This document shows, piece after piece, positions 50,801-61,068 of a stretch of 64,000 nt of DNA. Positions within the stretch are counted from its first letter, which is position 1. Each line of letters starts with the position of its first letter. The position numbers and the translations under genes were made by a program. The stretch is from Pseudeuparius sepicola. Its lineage: Eukaryota; Arthropoda; Insecta; Coleoptera; Anthribidae. Under the pieces are notes generated by a model that was not told the DNA's origin, made no database searches, and saw nothing but the letters and a program-made list of their open reading frames with translations. The stretch covers positions 16,100,501 to 16,164,500 of the forward strand of contig OY987301.1 of assembly GCA_963920635.1 (NCBI GenBank), in the 5' to 3' direction.

Positions 50801-53800
50801 TAAAAATGACATGGTTGGAGCAATGTTTGTATATATTCACACTATACAAATTGTATTAATTTATTGCAACTTTTGCATGCTTATACCTACTGTATGTATA
50901 GATATGCAAAAATTCAGCCAATTTTGATGATTGTATTTTAATAACAACTTGAAGTTTTACAGTTAAAATCAGGATATATGAATTCTGTTTTTCGAATCGA
51001 ATAGATCATATTTAATCGAGTAAGCAATTTTGTTCGGAAAGACTCGACTGTGAATTCGATCACGCATCCAGCATTTCAAAAATTTGCTGTTGTCAGTATA
51101 TTACCAAAACAAACAATTTCTTGCTTATAGTTAGTTCATCAACATGGCAACATGCTTTTATTCTGGAATAATTGTTAAGTATCACCTTGTCCAGTTATGC
51201 AATAAAGTTGTGTTCTTCAGGCCCTTATAATAATTTAATAATCATTCGGGCCTCATATTAAATAAATTCACTTTTATTTAAAATCTGTAGCGAATTGAGA
51301 ATTCGGAAATCGCTAAGAATGATTTAAATCCATAAAAAAAGATTTAAATAACTTAAAATGACTTGCATATATAATTTTAAATAATTCTAAGTCGTTTTTT
51401 ATAAAGATTTAAGGCGTCTAAGTTGATTTAAGATCGTTTTGAAGCATTCAAATTCCCTGTACCTAAATGGCTTAAATCTTTTCCAAAGAGTTAAATCTTC
51501 CAGTAAATCAAACATATACCTATACAATCAAATCACCCAAGTATTTAAATCATAAATAAAAAAAACACTAAACATAGAAAAAGATTTAACATACTATGAT
51601 TTAAGTCGAAAACTTGATTTAAATAAAAAAATGATTTAAATACTTGGATTTCTTGCAGATTAGGACAAATGAAAAAGTATTTTCGATATTAAGTAAAAGC
51701 ATCATTCAGTTGAGAAAAAGCAAACCGTTTTCGAAAAGAACACAACCGAAAACTTACTGTTTATTTTTGCGCCTCCTCTACGAACAACGGAATATCATAC
51801 TATTCTCTGATAAGATTGTCACAGTACATATTTCAATATGGAATCGAGGTTCAAGTTAGGAACTTAATAAAAGAAATTCAATTTGGACCCATTCAGAAAT
51901 GAAATTATTTTAAAACCTTCCTTTTATCCTGTCTGTCCGCTGCACTGAAAATCCAATTAGCAATGGTACTTTTCCATTTTTTCCGTTCAAATAGAGATTT
52001 GAGAAGGTAGATTTTGAAAGATAATTTCTCCTTCGTGTCAGTCCGTTCAGGTAATATTAACATTATTTCCCCCACTTTCATATTATGTACCTATTTGCAG
52101 TTGTATTTATGGGGATATGAAATCGAAATCAAACCATTTAGTTACTTTTTCTTCAGCGCGACTTAACCTGTTGGGAAATCAAGCAACCTTTGAATTTAAT
52201 TTATTCCAAAACGCTAGTGTGACCTGTCCGTTTATCCAAATATCTGTTTAGCAGCAATTACACGTAGAAAAAAAATACATGTTCAACTCGAATGGAATGT
52301 CCGTATCGCCCTCGAACGATTGAGCACCCCACCCTGGACGTTGTTCTCAACAAATTATACAGGATTTTGTTATTTTCGCTCATTTCTCACCCATTAAGAC
52401 TAGTTGTGTAGAATAAAAGAAATAAGTACTTATACAGGGTGTCCGGTAAGTACCTCCTAATCTCTCGGAAGCATACAGGGGAGGTCAAAATAACCCTAGT
52501 TTGTCAAAGGAAAAAAATTCCTACTGTGCCCCTTAACGGAGATACAGGGTCCCAAAAGAGTACTTAGCGATTTACTTTTTTGGCTCTAACTTTTGAACCG
52601 ACTTGTATAATTTAATGAAATTTTAATAGTTTATGTTGGCCATAAAGACTCATAAAACCATACTACCGTAGATATTTCACATCGTCAGGGAAGTCAGGAA
52701 CGGACTTGCCACCACACTCGTTGGGCCAAATTTTTGACAGGTGTCATTTTACAGAGCTGAAAACTGTTTTTTTAAATACTTTGGTCATTGCTCTTTAAAA
52801 AAGGTACTCTTCATTTCTTTCGACCAAATGAGCCGTTTTCGAAAAAATTAAGTTTTTGTATAACACTCAAAAGTTACTAATGCTAAACACAATTAGGTAA
52901 AAATCAGGTGGTTATTGTTTAATGAATTACCTACTATTGAAGACGTACCTCTTGATAGAAGAATGCAAATGTGGTACATGCATGATGGTGCTCCACCTCA
53001 TTAGCCAAAATAACATTTAAACGTTTTCATTATTTTTGTGTTTTAATAACATTGTAAATTAATTAAGCTCCGATCAACCCTTTGAAAGGTTTTCGAGCTG
53101 GAAATCTTTCAGCATAAAGTCTTCTTCGAAGAGTTGGACAGCGCTTCACCATAAATTAAATGCATATCAGCCTAGTCTGTATTATGTTATTTTTAGGGTT
53201 CCGTACCTTTATGGACAAGCACTCGTTAATTGTGTAAACGTGTTAAAAAACTTATTTTTTTCGAAAACGGCTCATTTGGTCGAAAGAAATGAAGAGTACC
53301 TTTTTTAAAGAGCAATGACCAAAGTATTTAAAAAAACAGTTTTCAGCTCTGTAAAATGACACCTGTCAAAAATTTGGCCCAACGAGTGTGGTGGCAAGTC
53401 CGTTCCTGACTTCCCTGACGATGTGAAACATCTACGGGTCTATGAGTCTTTATGGCCAACATAAACTATTAAAATTTCATTAAATTATACAAGTTGGTTC
53501 AAAAGTTAGAGCCAAAAAAGTAAATCGCTAAGTACTCTTTTGGGGCCCTGTATCTCAGTTAAGGGGCACTGTAGGAATTTTTTTCCTTTGACAAACTAGG
53601 GTTATTTTGACCTCCCCTGTATGCTTCCGAGAGATTAGGAGGTACTTACCGGACACCCTGTATATCCACATAAGGGAGAATTATTACCTTTTGTTGGGCA
53701 AGCGTGTCATTAGTTTCGACAGCGCTGCCAAAAATAAAGATGCTGACAGTAGTTATAGAAGTTTTGGTAAATTAGAAACTTTTCAGATAGGATTTAATAT

Positions 53801-56800
53801 CAGCAATACCGATTTTCTAACTCACCAACAGCCTTGTTCCATCTAGCGTACGCCAGCAGCACCCTTTTGAGCAGGGCCTGATTTTCCTGACCTCGTTCAC
53901 CGCAGAACAAACTGCAACCGGTCCTGTGGAGGTCTTTGACGATTTGAATACCCAGTTCGCCGTCTGCGGGCTGTGACCATTCACTGAAGCACGTCATTTC
54001 TACGCTAACCCAGTCAACCTATAACAAAATTATGAGACAAATATTATAGTTTTTTTTATTGCAGTATCCAATATCAAGTAGCATCAAAAAATTCCATACC
54101 ATACAGTTAAAGGTACAGAATATTCTACCAAACTAAAATGCCCCGATGGTAACCAAACTGATTAATAATATGTATAAGTGCAACAAAAAAATGGTATCCT
54201 ATATCCTATCCTAGGTCCTATGAGAGTGCCTTTCCTTTACTCAATGACGTCAGAACCTATAGACAGGTTTGTTTTGATAAACGCTTGACGCCCAGAACTA
54301 ATCACAATCTAAGCGCTCCATTAAATTTTTCCGAAAATGTCGCGAGATTGTCAGAAATTGCCCTTTTTTGTCGAGCCGTAGCGAACTTATTTCGACTCTG
54401 GGCTCGGAGGCTGGCGTCGTTAGACCATCCCCCGAGTCTTCAGGTGAGGTTCCGATGCTTCCGGCGCCCCCAAACAAGAAGAAACATGCGATATCTAAGT
54501 GTGATTCTGGACGAACTATAACCGAGAATCACCGGGTGTATAGTTGGTTGATGGTTGACTTTCTGTCTTTGTTTGTAGCATGTTTTTAGAGTAGTATGGA
54601 TATATTTTATGTTGGAGTCAAAATAAAGGGCATTTTAACAATGGGGCACCACGTCTATAGGTTTTGACGTCATTGCCTTTACTACACTGGTTAGGTTATC
54701 TGCGCTTTAGTGTGGGCATTGGGCCAATCGTGTAGTGGGGAACAGGATACTTAATTCTTGCCATGTGGGCGACAAAATAAGGGGACGGGCAAAGTAGGCC
54801 AAGGAGATAATCTAGATGATAAAAAGCGAACATTCTCTACATTTAGTATAACATGCATCCACATTTTTAAATTCTTAATATGTATAGTGAGTACTTGTTT
54901 AACTGGACAAGTTAAATTATTGGATGAAACCTTTAAATAAAAAACCGCAGGAATTAGCAAATTTGAGCGCAACGCTCGACCGGGCGAGTATATGCTCTTA
55001 CAGTGCATACCATTGGGATATCCGAAACGGTAAGAGATACAGCGTGGGTTAAATTATAGAAAAGTTGCGTTTTTGTATGCCTTTCAATAATCTGAAAAGA
55101 AATCTCAGATATCTTGGGTAGTTCCTGAAATATTGCTGAAAAACCGAAAATATGCGTTTTCTTTCTTCCTTCATAACTTTTTTATATGTAATGGAAAATT
55201 TATGAAACCTGGCAATCTTACATTTCTCGATGTGAGCTTTTCAATGAAAATGTCAAATAATTCCTACGCCAACTAGATTCTGAAATATTCGTCTTGGATA
55301 TCCCAATGGTATGCACTATAAGAGTGACCACCCTGTATAGCGCGCACCTTTGAGTGGTTTCGACGAATTAATCGAGGCAGAAATCCTCATTTTTCGTGAT
55401 AATACAACAATTCTAATTTTAAATTTCCAATTATGAAGAAGTAGGTAGGTACCTACACAAACGCCTATGCCACTTTGGTGCATGGCCTCAAAAGTTAATT
55501 TAAATTACAAAATTACTTACCGATGGATTATTATACTCAAACATATTACTTTTGGCGGTCATTTGTAATTTTACTGAATAATAACCGATTTTGCGAAATT
55601 ACTTTGTAAAATTACTTTGCAAAATTACGTTTTAAAACTACTTTGTAAAATTACTTTTTAAATTATAATACAGTGTGGATACAAATTGTGGAATATTCCT
55701 TATATTTCTTAAAATATTCCTCATCTCAAAGACATGTTTTAATAAAAGTGTTAGGGGAAATTATTATTATTATTATTATGTATTATTATTACTAAACGGG
55801 AAATAATTACCCCTAACACTTTTATTAAAACATGTTTTTGATATGAGGAATATTTTAAGAAATAATAACCAATATTCCACAATTTGTATCAACACTATAG
55901 TGGGTATAAAAAATTATTAAAACGCTTACTACATTTCAAAAAACTATATTCATAAACTAAAACATTTATAATATAAAATATATAGGTATTCCTACTATTA
56001 ACCAAAGTTTTACATTTAAATAAACGAAAATATTTATTACATAAAAAAGGTATACTTATTAATATGAACACGAGGAAATAACTATATTTATATCTAACAC
56101 AAAATATTTACATTCTTAACCAAAAACCTCCTTAAAAAAACAAATCAATTTATACATTTAAATAAACAAAAACATTTACATAAAAAAGACATGTTATTAA
56201 ATATGAACAAAAGGAAAGAAGTATATTTATACCTAATACAAAATATTTACTTTCTTAACCAAATGTATACTAAAAAAAAACAAACCAATTCATACATTTA
56301 AATTAGCGAAAACATTTACATAAAAAAGACACAGTTATTAAATATGAACAGGAGGAAAGAACTATACCTAACACAAAACATTTACTTCTTAACCAAATGC
56401 CAAATGCCAAAAAACAAATCTTTTGTAAACAAAATATAGGTACACTATGTTACCTTTTCGCCAATAGTAAAACATATATATATATATGTTTTTTATTTCA
56501 ATTTTAAACTCAGATTTAAAATTGCAATTTGATAGAGACAGTTGATTGTTTTGGCAATAGCAATATGTTTTTCACTTAAGTGTTTTTTAAATTTAATGTA
56601 ATTTTTGAAAGATGAAAAACAGTTCACATGTTTGCAGGTGAAAATTATTCCAGGGAGATGTCTGTGATAGCTCAGATGAATATGATACTAATAATTTAAC
56701 AGAACAAACGTCGCAAATAATCATGTTGTATTTCTTAAATATCTTACCTTTTACTTCAAACACAGTAATAGTTGTACCTATACGCGTATATGGGTCTTCG

Positions 56801-57694
56801 TAAATTATTAAACTATAAAGATTGCACCACCTTTGACTTTGCACCTGTCGATCTGTCACCAATGCCGTAAAGAACCCTGACTGACGACTGACGCCGTGCG
56901 CGTTTAGAACAGCAAGGCCACGAAATGCGGCCGGCGTCGCACGTGATCTCGTCTTGAAATACTATTGGCGAACGATTACAAAACTTCTGTGAATTCACAA
57001 TCGCCAGTGTGAATATTAGTTTTAACGTGATATTGCTTCATATCTTTGTGAATTCACATTTTGAACTTACACTTATATGTGAAATTACATAAAGGAAAGG
57101 AAATGTACAGATAAATATACATAAGTTAGGTTTTTCCACAAAACAATTTTGTATATTCACCATTTTGGGGCAAATTAACATAAAATTTTATTTAAACATT
57201 ACAATTCATGTATACTTACCGTAGTTTAATTGTAATAATTTTGTAATTTCACAGTTCCTTTTTTCAGTGTATCTAAATACCACCAAAGATCATATATTAT
57301 GATCTTTGATACCACATAATGACACCTATCAACATGTCAGATATCAAAATATTGTGTCAACACTTGGTTATTGGTTACTACTTAGGGCGATTTCCGTCTC
57401 ATGTATTTTATAATACACATAGAGCTTTGGCTCCTTCCTGGTATTCTTTATTCAAAGGATTAAACCGAAATTCTAAAACTATCCCGAACTTAGTACTTAC
57501 ACCTCGAGCTGCCAGGTGTCGCTCGGCCAGTGTCAACCACAGCCTCTTTCTGAATTCCGCGGGGATTCCTCCCGGCAATTGAGCGACCATCTTCATGGCA
57601 GCAGCCCACTGGGCGAAGCCGGATTCACCGCCTTCGGCCGACCCTGCCGGAGGTGGTGCTACTGAAAACCGCATGTTGCCTTCTGACTGGCTTC
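32848..57694 (-). CDS. TBC1D30: TBC1D30-type Rab GTPase-activating protein (5' end not found)
   Basis: Rab GAP; the human relative acts on Rab8a and limits cilium formation. Five exons were identified: 57694-57501, 54018-53826, 43848-43563, 35433-35186, 34955-32848, in phase, with 1008 codons visible. The first four hold the TBC domain: AQLPGGIPAEFRKRLWLTLAE, IQIVKDLHRTGCS with the arginine finger, KRVLLAYARWNKAVGYCQGFN with the glutamine finger, YLIEGVLPESYF, PPLTNVFTMQWFLTLF and VLRVWD. Both catalytic fingers are intact. The last exon continues LREHYLYNIHPW and then a long Ser/Asp/Glu-rich, probably disordered tail of about 650 residues. The first exon seen starts in phase 1 at an acceptor, so coding exons for the N-terminus lie further upstream, beyond 57.7 kb or outside the window. 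The exons are clearly GC-richer than the repeat-filled introns. Confidence 0.93.
35539..36302. mobile_element. Fold-back element with arms of about 280 bp (TBC1D30 intron)
   Basis: Begins TACAGTGTGTCCACGGATTG and ends with the reverse complement CAATCCGTGGACACACTGTA, with TA on both sides. The arms run to about 35820 and from about 36015, and include AAGCCCTGCTTGGTTTTAAA and ATTTTGTCGTAAAACC-type blocks. It has no coding capacity. A diverged relative lies at about 39640-39840, and a short match to the tip (ATCCGTGGACACATTGTATA) lies near 27385-27405. Confidence 0.8.
35783..37270 (+). repeat. Direct tandem duplication, 2 x 744 bp
   Basis: 35783-36526 and 36527-37270 read the same base for base as far as I compared. 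Each copy starts AACTGAGTATGTTTGC and ends GACGGACGAAAATTGC. The unit covers the right two thirds of the fold-back element plus about 225 bp of flank, so the duplication came after the insertion, or it is an assembly artefact. Confidence 0.85.
37271..39630. other. TBC1D30 intron, mostly featureless
   Basis: AT-rich intron sequence. A perfect small hairpin, AGCACAGCTTACC / GGTAAGCTGTGC, occurs at about 38135-38161. No exon or transposase was recognised; the frame at 39097-39576 has no recognisable homology. Confidence 0.5.
39640..39840. repeat. Diverged fragment of the TACAGTGTGTCC fold-back family
   Basis: Matches the right arm of the element at 35539-36302 in the same order: CGCCTAGGCTTTTGCAATTTTGC, ACTCAGT, AATAACATTTTGT, GCATACGTGATTTTTCC, AGAAGGTCAAATTTCAA. 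It is truncated. Confidence 0.6.
40685..41050. mobile_element. MITE with TATCCAAGTTACAG ends, copy 1
   Basis: About 366 bp, bounded by TATCCAAGTTACAGCGGCAGT and inverted ACTGCCTCTGTAACTTGGATA. It shares internal blocks with the copy at 47393-47667: ACATGACCGCATTGCGATCG, ACTGAGGGAAGAGCCGGC, CCAGACCAATAAGAGAATA. Confidence 0.75.
42121..42550. repeat. Inverted duplication (138-bp arms) around a coding-like 154-bp centre
   Basis: 42121-42258 and 42413-42550 are near-perfect reverse complements. Shared blocks are GTAACCGCATACACGTG, TTTGGCAATCATCAGTACGG and AAAAGATAGGCATGATTTG. The centre and the right arm are open on the minus strand (142-codon frame 42660-42235, with VTAYTCFMLFGNHQYGVTL and TSPKTGDVLTEAANVLL). 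The family is not recognised. The centre is GC-richer than its surroundings. Confidence 0.65.
42629..42947. mobile_element. MITE with TACAGGGTGGTCAC ends, nested
   Basis: About 320 bp. The left end is TACAGGGTGGTCACTTTTTC followed by GATGCTCA and GTAAACGGTAA. The right end is the complement (TTACCGTTTCCG...TGAGCATTGAAAAAGTGACC, closing CACCGTA). It is related to the element at 54989-55340. Confidence 0.65.
43990..45240 (+). other. TATA-bearing, GC-richer block; possible solo LTR
   Basis: 44100-44530 is GC-richer than its surroundings and contains GATATAAAAGAGGG at about 44299, placed like a core promoter, followed by an AT-rich stretch. This is the shape of a retrotransposon LTR, but I found no matching second LTR, primer binding site or target duplication. 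The frames at 44137-44519 have no recognisable homology. Confidence 0.25.
45317..46550. mobile_element. Fold-back element with arms of about 550 bp
   Basis: The left arm begins ATAGACCGGAAGATAGTGAC and the right arm ends GTCCCTGTCTCCCTGTCTAT. The arms share, inverted, ACTCAGTATGCCTTTCAAAGG, AATCAGAGAGTC, TATTCGAAAAA, GCTAACGGTATGCC, CCAAAGGGCTA, AATTAATTTTTCCACG and GACAGCGAAAGTGA. Only about 150 bp separate them. No transposase is present. Fragments occur near 13205-13300 and 58073-58205. Confidence 0.8.
46916..47284. mobile_element. MITE with TACAGGGAGATTCAC ends
   Basis: About 370 bp. The left end TACAGGGAGATTCACTTTTA...CGAAAATTTAAGAGTCGAT and the right end ATCGATTCTTAAATTTTCGG...AAAGTGAATCACCCTGTA are inverted over about 55 bp. 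Confidence 0.75.
47393..47667. mobile_element. MITE with TATCCAAGTTACAG ends, copy 2
   Basis: About 275 bp, with the same ends and internal blocks as 40685-41050 but lacking about 90 bp of that copy's interior. Confidence 0.75.
48340..48800. repeat. Decayed relative of the 62.1-62.8 kb element
   Basis: GGAAACTCCATTATTATTAAATAT...AAATCGGTTAAA (about 48341-48378) and GTTCGAGCTGTT...GATTGAAGAACG (about 48732-48772) match blocks at 62145-62190 and, inverted, 62398-62460. Confidence 0.45.
48977..49001. repeat. (TTAA)n microsatellite
   Basis: About six consecutive TTAA units in AT-rich intron sequence. Confidence 0.8.
49761..51544 (+). repeat. Direct tandem duplication, 2 x 892 bp
   Basis: 49761-50652 and 50653-51544 appear identical as far as I compared. 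Each begins TTATTATCGCTACAGTGAC and ends ATCAAATCACCCAAGTATT. The sequence is non-coding intron DNA. It contains many diverged AAATCNTTTAA-like units near 50400-50640 and again at 51290-51640. Confidence 0.85.
52433..53662. mobile_element. Mariner-type fold-back element with a transposase remnant
   Basis: Begins TACAGGGTGTCCGGTAAGTA and ends with its complement TACTTACCGGACACCCTGTA, with TA flanks. The arms are about 420 bp and closely matched, including GGAAGCATACAGGGGAGGTC, CAAAAGAGTACTTAGCGATT and GACCAAATGAGCCG. The centre of about 400 bp keeps a short transposase-like stretch. Confidence 0.85.
52936..53004 (+). pseudogene. Mariner-like transposase fragment (catalytic-site remnant)
   Basis: The frame reads EDVPLDRRMQMWYMHDGAPPH and then meets a stop. 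The D-G-A-P-P-H motif surrounds the second catalytic aspartate of insect mariner-like transposases. The rest of the gene is gone, and long inverted arms have taken its place. Confidence 0.65.
54242..54675 (+). mobile_element. hAT-like non-autonomous element, copy 2 (TBC1D30 intron)
   Basis: 434 bp, with CAATGACGTCAGAACCTATAG at the left end and inverted CTATAGGTTTTGACGTCATTG at the right. The flanking 8-bp repeat CCTTTACT is exact. It carries the same 73-codon frame as the GLDC-intron copy. Confidence 0.88.
54368..54589 (+). CDS. 73-codon open frame of the hAT-like element, copy 2
   Basis: Same frame as copy 1 (28844-29065), with SSGEVPML and DSGRTITENH where copy 1 has SSVEVPML and [10 protein letters not shown]. 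No family is recognised. Expression is unknown. Confidence 0.35.
   Translation: MSSRSELISTLGSEAGVVRPSPESSGEVPMLPAPPNKKKHAISKCDSGRTITENHRVYSWLMVDFLSLFVACF
54989..55340. mobile_element. MITE with GTGCATACCATTGGGATATCC inverted ends
   Basis: The left end CTCTTACAGTGCATACC continues ATTGGGATATCC. The right end is GGATATCCCAATGGTATGC followed by ACTATAAGAGTGACCACCCTGTA. The outer TACAGGGTGGTCAC tip survives only on the right. Related to 42629-42947. Confidence 0.65.
55670..55899. repeat. Long hairpin, arms about 100 bp
   Basis: Left arm: GGATACAAATTGTGGAATATT...CATGTTTTAATAAAAGTGTTAGGGG. The right arm is its complement with few changes; an ATT-repeat loop of about 35 bp joins them. Just upstream (55595-55665) is a short array of AAAATTACTTTG-like units. 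Confidence 0.8.
55995..56425 (+). repeat. Minisatellite, about three units of roughly 137 bp
   Basis: Each unit contains a variant of ACATTTAAATAAACAAAAACA, ATTTACATAAAAAAG, TATTAAATATGAAC, GGAAAGAA, and TTTACTTTCTTAACCAAATG. The CTTAACCAAA landmark recurs at about 56113, 56252 and 56389. Confidence 0.75.
56850..57000 (-). promoter_or_regulatory. GC- and CpG-rich patch; possible internal promoter
   Basis: A sharp rise in GC within AT-rich intron DNA (CGTGCGCGTTTAG, GCGGCCGGCGTCGCACG at about 56893-56944). A minus-strand donor-like AAAG/GTGGTG follows near 56829. It could be an alternative first exon of TBC1D30, or a piece of an old repeat. There is no coding evidence. Confidence 0.2.
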
Positions 57695-60600
57695 CTGAAA
57701 TGAAAAACCTTATGAAGACGATGGAAGCATATCGAAGAATATGATTCGTGTGGGTCTTCCATAAAAACTACAAATTAGTGTGCGATCATTTTGCGTTGCG
57801 GAATAGTATACAAAGATATGATTCAAAACTAAACATATTTGATTTTTTGAAAAAAGGCATTTTGTGGCATTTATCGACTCGAATCCATATTAAATAAATT
57901 ACCTTTATTTTAAAATCTCTAGCGAATTGGAATAAATAATTCCAACTTTACGTTAGAAAGAAGTCAAATTAGGGAAAATTACAAAGACCGTACTGGAAAA
58001 TGTTCCTTCTAATTAATGTACTATTATTATTTTAAATAATTAATTAAATGAATCAAAGAGTTATTCTCGATATTCTTCATATGAAAAACTGACTTTTCGT
58101 TTATTCGAAAAATATGCGTTTTGATATAATTTTAGTCAGGCTGCCGTATTTTATAACGGAGTTTGCAGTTTTATGACAAGAACTTACATACTTATCATTG
58201 GCAATAATAACAATAATAAGTAATTAGTTAGATTTTCGATAAAAAATCGAGCAGCGCATTATAATTTTACAGGGGTGTTCCGGATCAGATATGAACACCC
58301 TATATATTATAAGTAACAATTATTTAAATCAATTTTAACTGATTATTTGTTATTGTTTACTATTTACCCAAAGTTTAAGTTAGAATCCGAATATGAAAAC
58401 AAAATTAAAAAATAAAATATAAAATAAATAAATCAATCAAATTTTTAAGTCTGATTTCAAGAAGGGATGGTACTATAATCTTGGTACTTATATGATTATA
58501 CAGTGAGTAACCGGATTTGAAATTCACACTGGACTATTTTTTCCATACACCAAACCTATATAGTTTTCTTTTTTAGATTCCTTTCATTCCCGAAAATTTA
58601 TTCATCTTTTTAGGACACTATATAATATGCGGATTGCTCGGAAAACTTTACATAAGACTATATTTTGTATTTTGGAACATGTTTCTACTTTTCTCCCGAC
58701 GTATAGGACGGATGTAGGTCCTCTTTTTGGATAAGTAGGTATAAGTCTTTTGTTACTTTCGAATACAATAATAAAGAAGGATGATATAAAATGTTATAAG
58801 AATTGTTTTCAAGTATTCTAATGTTAATACATAATTGTAGCATTCTAGATTTTCACTCAAATTAAAAATTGAATCCGCCCAATCTTTACTAATAAAATGT
58901 GGTCATTGGATTGGAAGCGATACAATAATTCTAAGGCTCGTTCTACCGAAGTCTGGTATAATATTTACGTTCAGTTCAGAGTAGACCCAGTTGAATACTA
59001 AAGTCTCCACACCACTACAATTCATAGGCGGGAAAACCCGTAGAACATTCAGTGACCATGGGCGTACACGTAAAGGTTTTAAATTTCAAAAGAAAATATA
59101 GTTTCAATTTTACTTACAACAAATTAAATACACCCACACACACGCCTATATCTCCACAGCCCTCTAAATACATTAGTTGTTCCAATATTAATAGACTAAA
59201 TAATCAAAGCTGTTCTTGACGAACGAAATTCTTGACTACGAAATTTCTAATTAGGTAATTCGTAACTTCGAAAGTAAAAAAGAGCAACTAAAAACGCTAT
59301 GAGCTTGTAGGGCATATCATGCTGCCGCTTGTAGCTGCTTCACCTGCGAACTTCTCTATGCTAATTTTCACTAAACTTTACATTTGAATTTCATAACAAA
59401 ATCCTGAGTAGGAGAGCCATATACAGATTGACCCCTTGAAATAGAGCACCCGTTATTTTCCATCCGATTTTAGCAGGTTTTTTTTCTAAAGATAGGTCAC
59501 AAAATAGTTATTTGTGTACCAAGGCAGTGAAGTTCGACTTTTTGTAACGAATGTGGAATGTAGTTGTCGAGTAAGGCCGACGCAAATAAACCACGTGAGT
59601 TATAATAATAAAATTTAAATATATATTTACTCCTATACACTCCTATTATCTATTGCATGCGCTCCACGTTTTTTGAAACTTAATGGGGCTAGGAGAAATT
59701 ATTTTAGACTTTTTAGCCCGTTTTTATATTATTTTATACTTTTTTAGTACCTTTTAAAACCGTGGTATATTAAAAAAATATATTTAAATTTTATTATTCT
59801 CTGCTTTTTGGTCTTGTGTTTGAAATTTTACAACCGATTTTAAACATCTTGATGAAATTATGGCAGAGACATGTGTCATATTTCAGGTTTATTAATTATC
59901 CTTCTTATAGCTATACCAATGAATGTGCTTATCTGTTCATAAATTCCCACTAGTCAATTTTTTTTTTCTTCAAATAATTCAATTTGAAATTTACACTTTT
60001 GCCAGTGGTCACAAGTTTTTGCTGTCTCATTTTCCTAGCAATTTAACTTTGCTTAATTATTATCAACTAAAATGATCTAAATTGACCGTCAACACACAAG
60101 GAACGTATTAATAATCCTTTATGACTTGCTTAACTCTACCGATTATTTGTTATTATTATAAAAATGTAAACCTATAGACACCATACTCACTTCACTTTAA
60201 CTTTACCCTCGTTGCTGTTTGACAAAGTTTACCCGGGAAATTAGAAGGTGTCATCAGGAACTTGCTAACAGTGCTGCAGCTTACAAGTTTTAACTCTTTA
60301 TACTTCCCATGAGATGAGAGGTACGTCTTAACCTAAAGTTTAAATTAGAAATTCCTTTTCCTAAAGATAGCAAACTATTTTTGAAAGTATCATACCTAGT
60401 AATAATAATCGTGAAACTGCTAGAAGAAAATCCGATATCAGGCAACCTCAACATCTGATTCTTCCCAAAAGCTGAGAAATTATAGTTTTTAAGCCACCTT
60501 TCAAAACAATGTTATATACTAATTTAATATTGTGTTAGGTAAGTTTTGATGTGAAACTAGGTAGGTATAATTAAATCTAATATAATTTAATATTAAAATT

Positions 60601-60785
60601 AAAACTTCTGGCTCCAATTTGAGTTTTGAGTCCAAGTAGGTAATTTAAATTTCATGACCCATCAAATTATTATGTCCGGTTTAACTAAAAACTTGGCTAC
60701 ATTCTCAAAGGCTCAGAACAGGGCTCCATATTTTATTCCTAAAAGTTTCATTGCACTTTTTATTTGACTATTATTATCTTAGAAT
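57695..60785. other. Upstream TBC1D30 intron or flank, no gene recognised
   Basis: AT-rich sequence. A fragment of the 45.3-46.5 kb fold-back family lies at about 58073-58205 (CATATGAAAAACTGACTTTTCG, TTTTAGTCAGGCTGCCG, ATGACAAGAACTTACATACTTATCATTGGCA). No exon encoding the expected coiled-coil N-terminus of TBC1D30 was found. Confidence 0.5.
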
Positions 60786-61068
60786 GCCTTTTTTCGACCT
60801 GTAGCGAGCAACACGCATAATTTTAAGCTTTTGGTCAATATAAATTTTAATCTAAGTAATTACTCACATTTTGAGACAAAAATTATTTAAAAATATTTAT
60901 CACAATGGCCGTCATTAGCATTTGCGCAAAAAGCTTAATGACGGCCATTGTGATAAATATTTATAAATAATTTTTGTCTCAAAATGTGAGTAATTACTTA
61001 GATTAAAATTTGTATTGACCAAAAGTTTAAAATTATGTGTGTTGCTCGCCACAGATCGAAAAAAGCCA
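60786..61068. repeat. Long hairpin, arms about 130 bp
   Basis: Left arm from CTTTTTTCGACCTGTAGCGAG through TAATTACTCACATTTTGAG to CACAATGGCCGTCATTA. The right arm is the complement with few mismatches; the spacer between them is about 20 bp. No coding potential. Confidence 0.82.
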
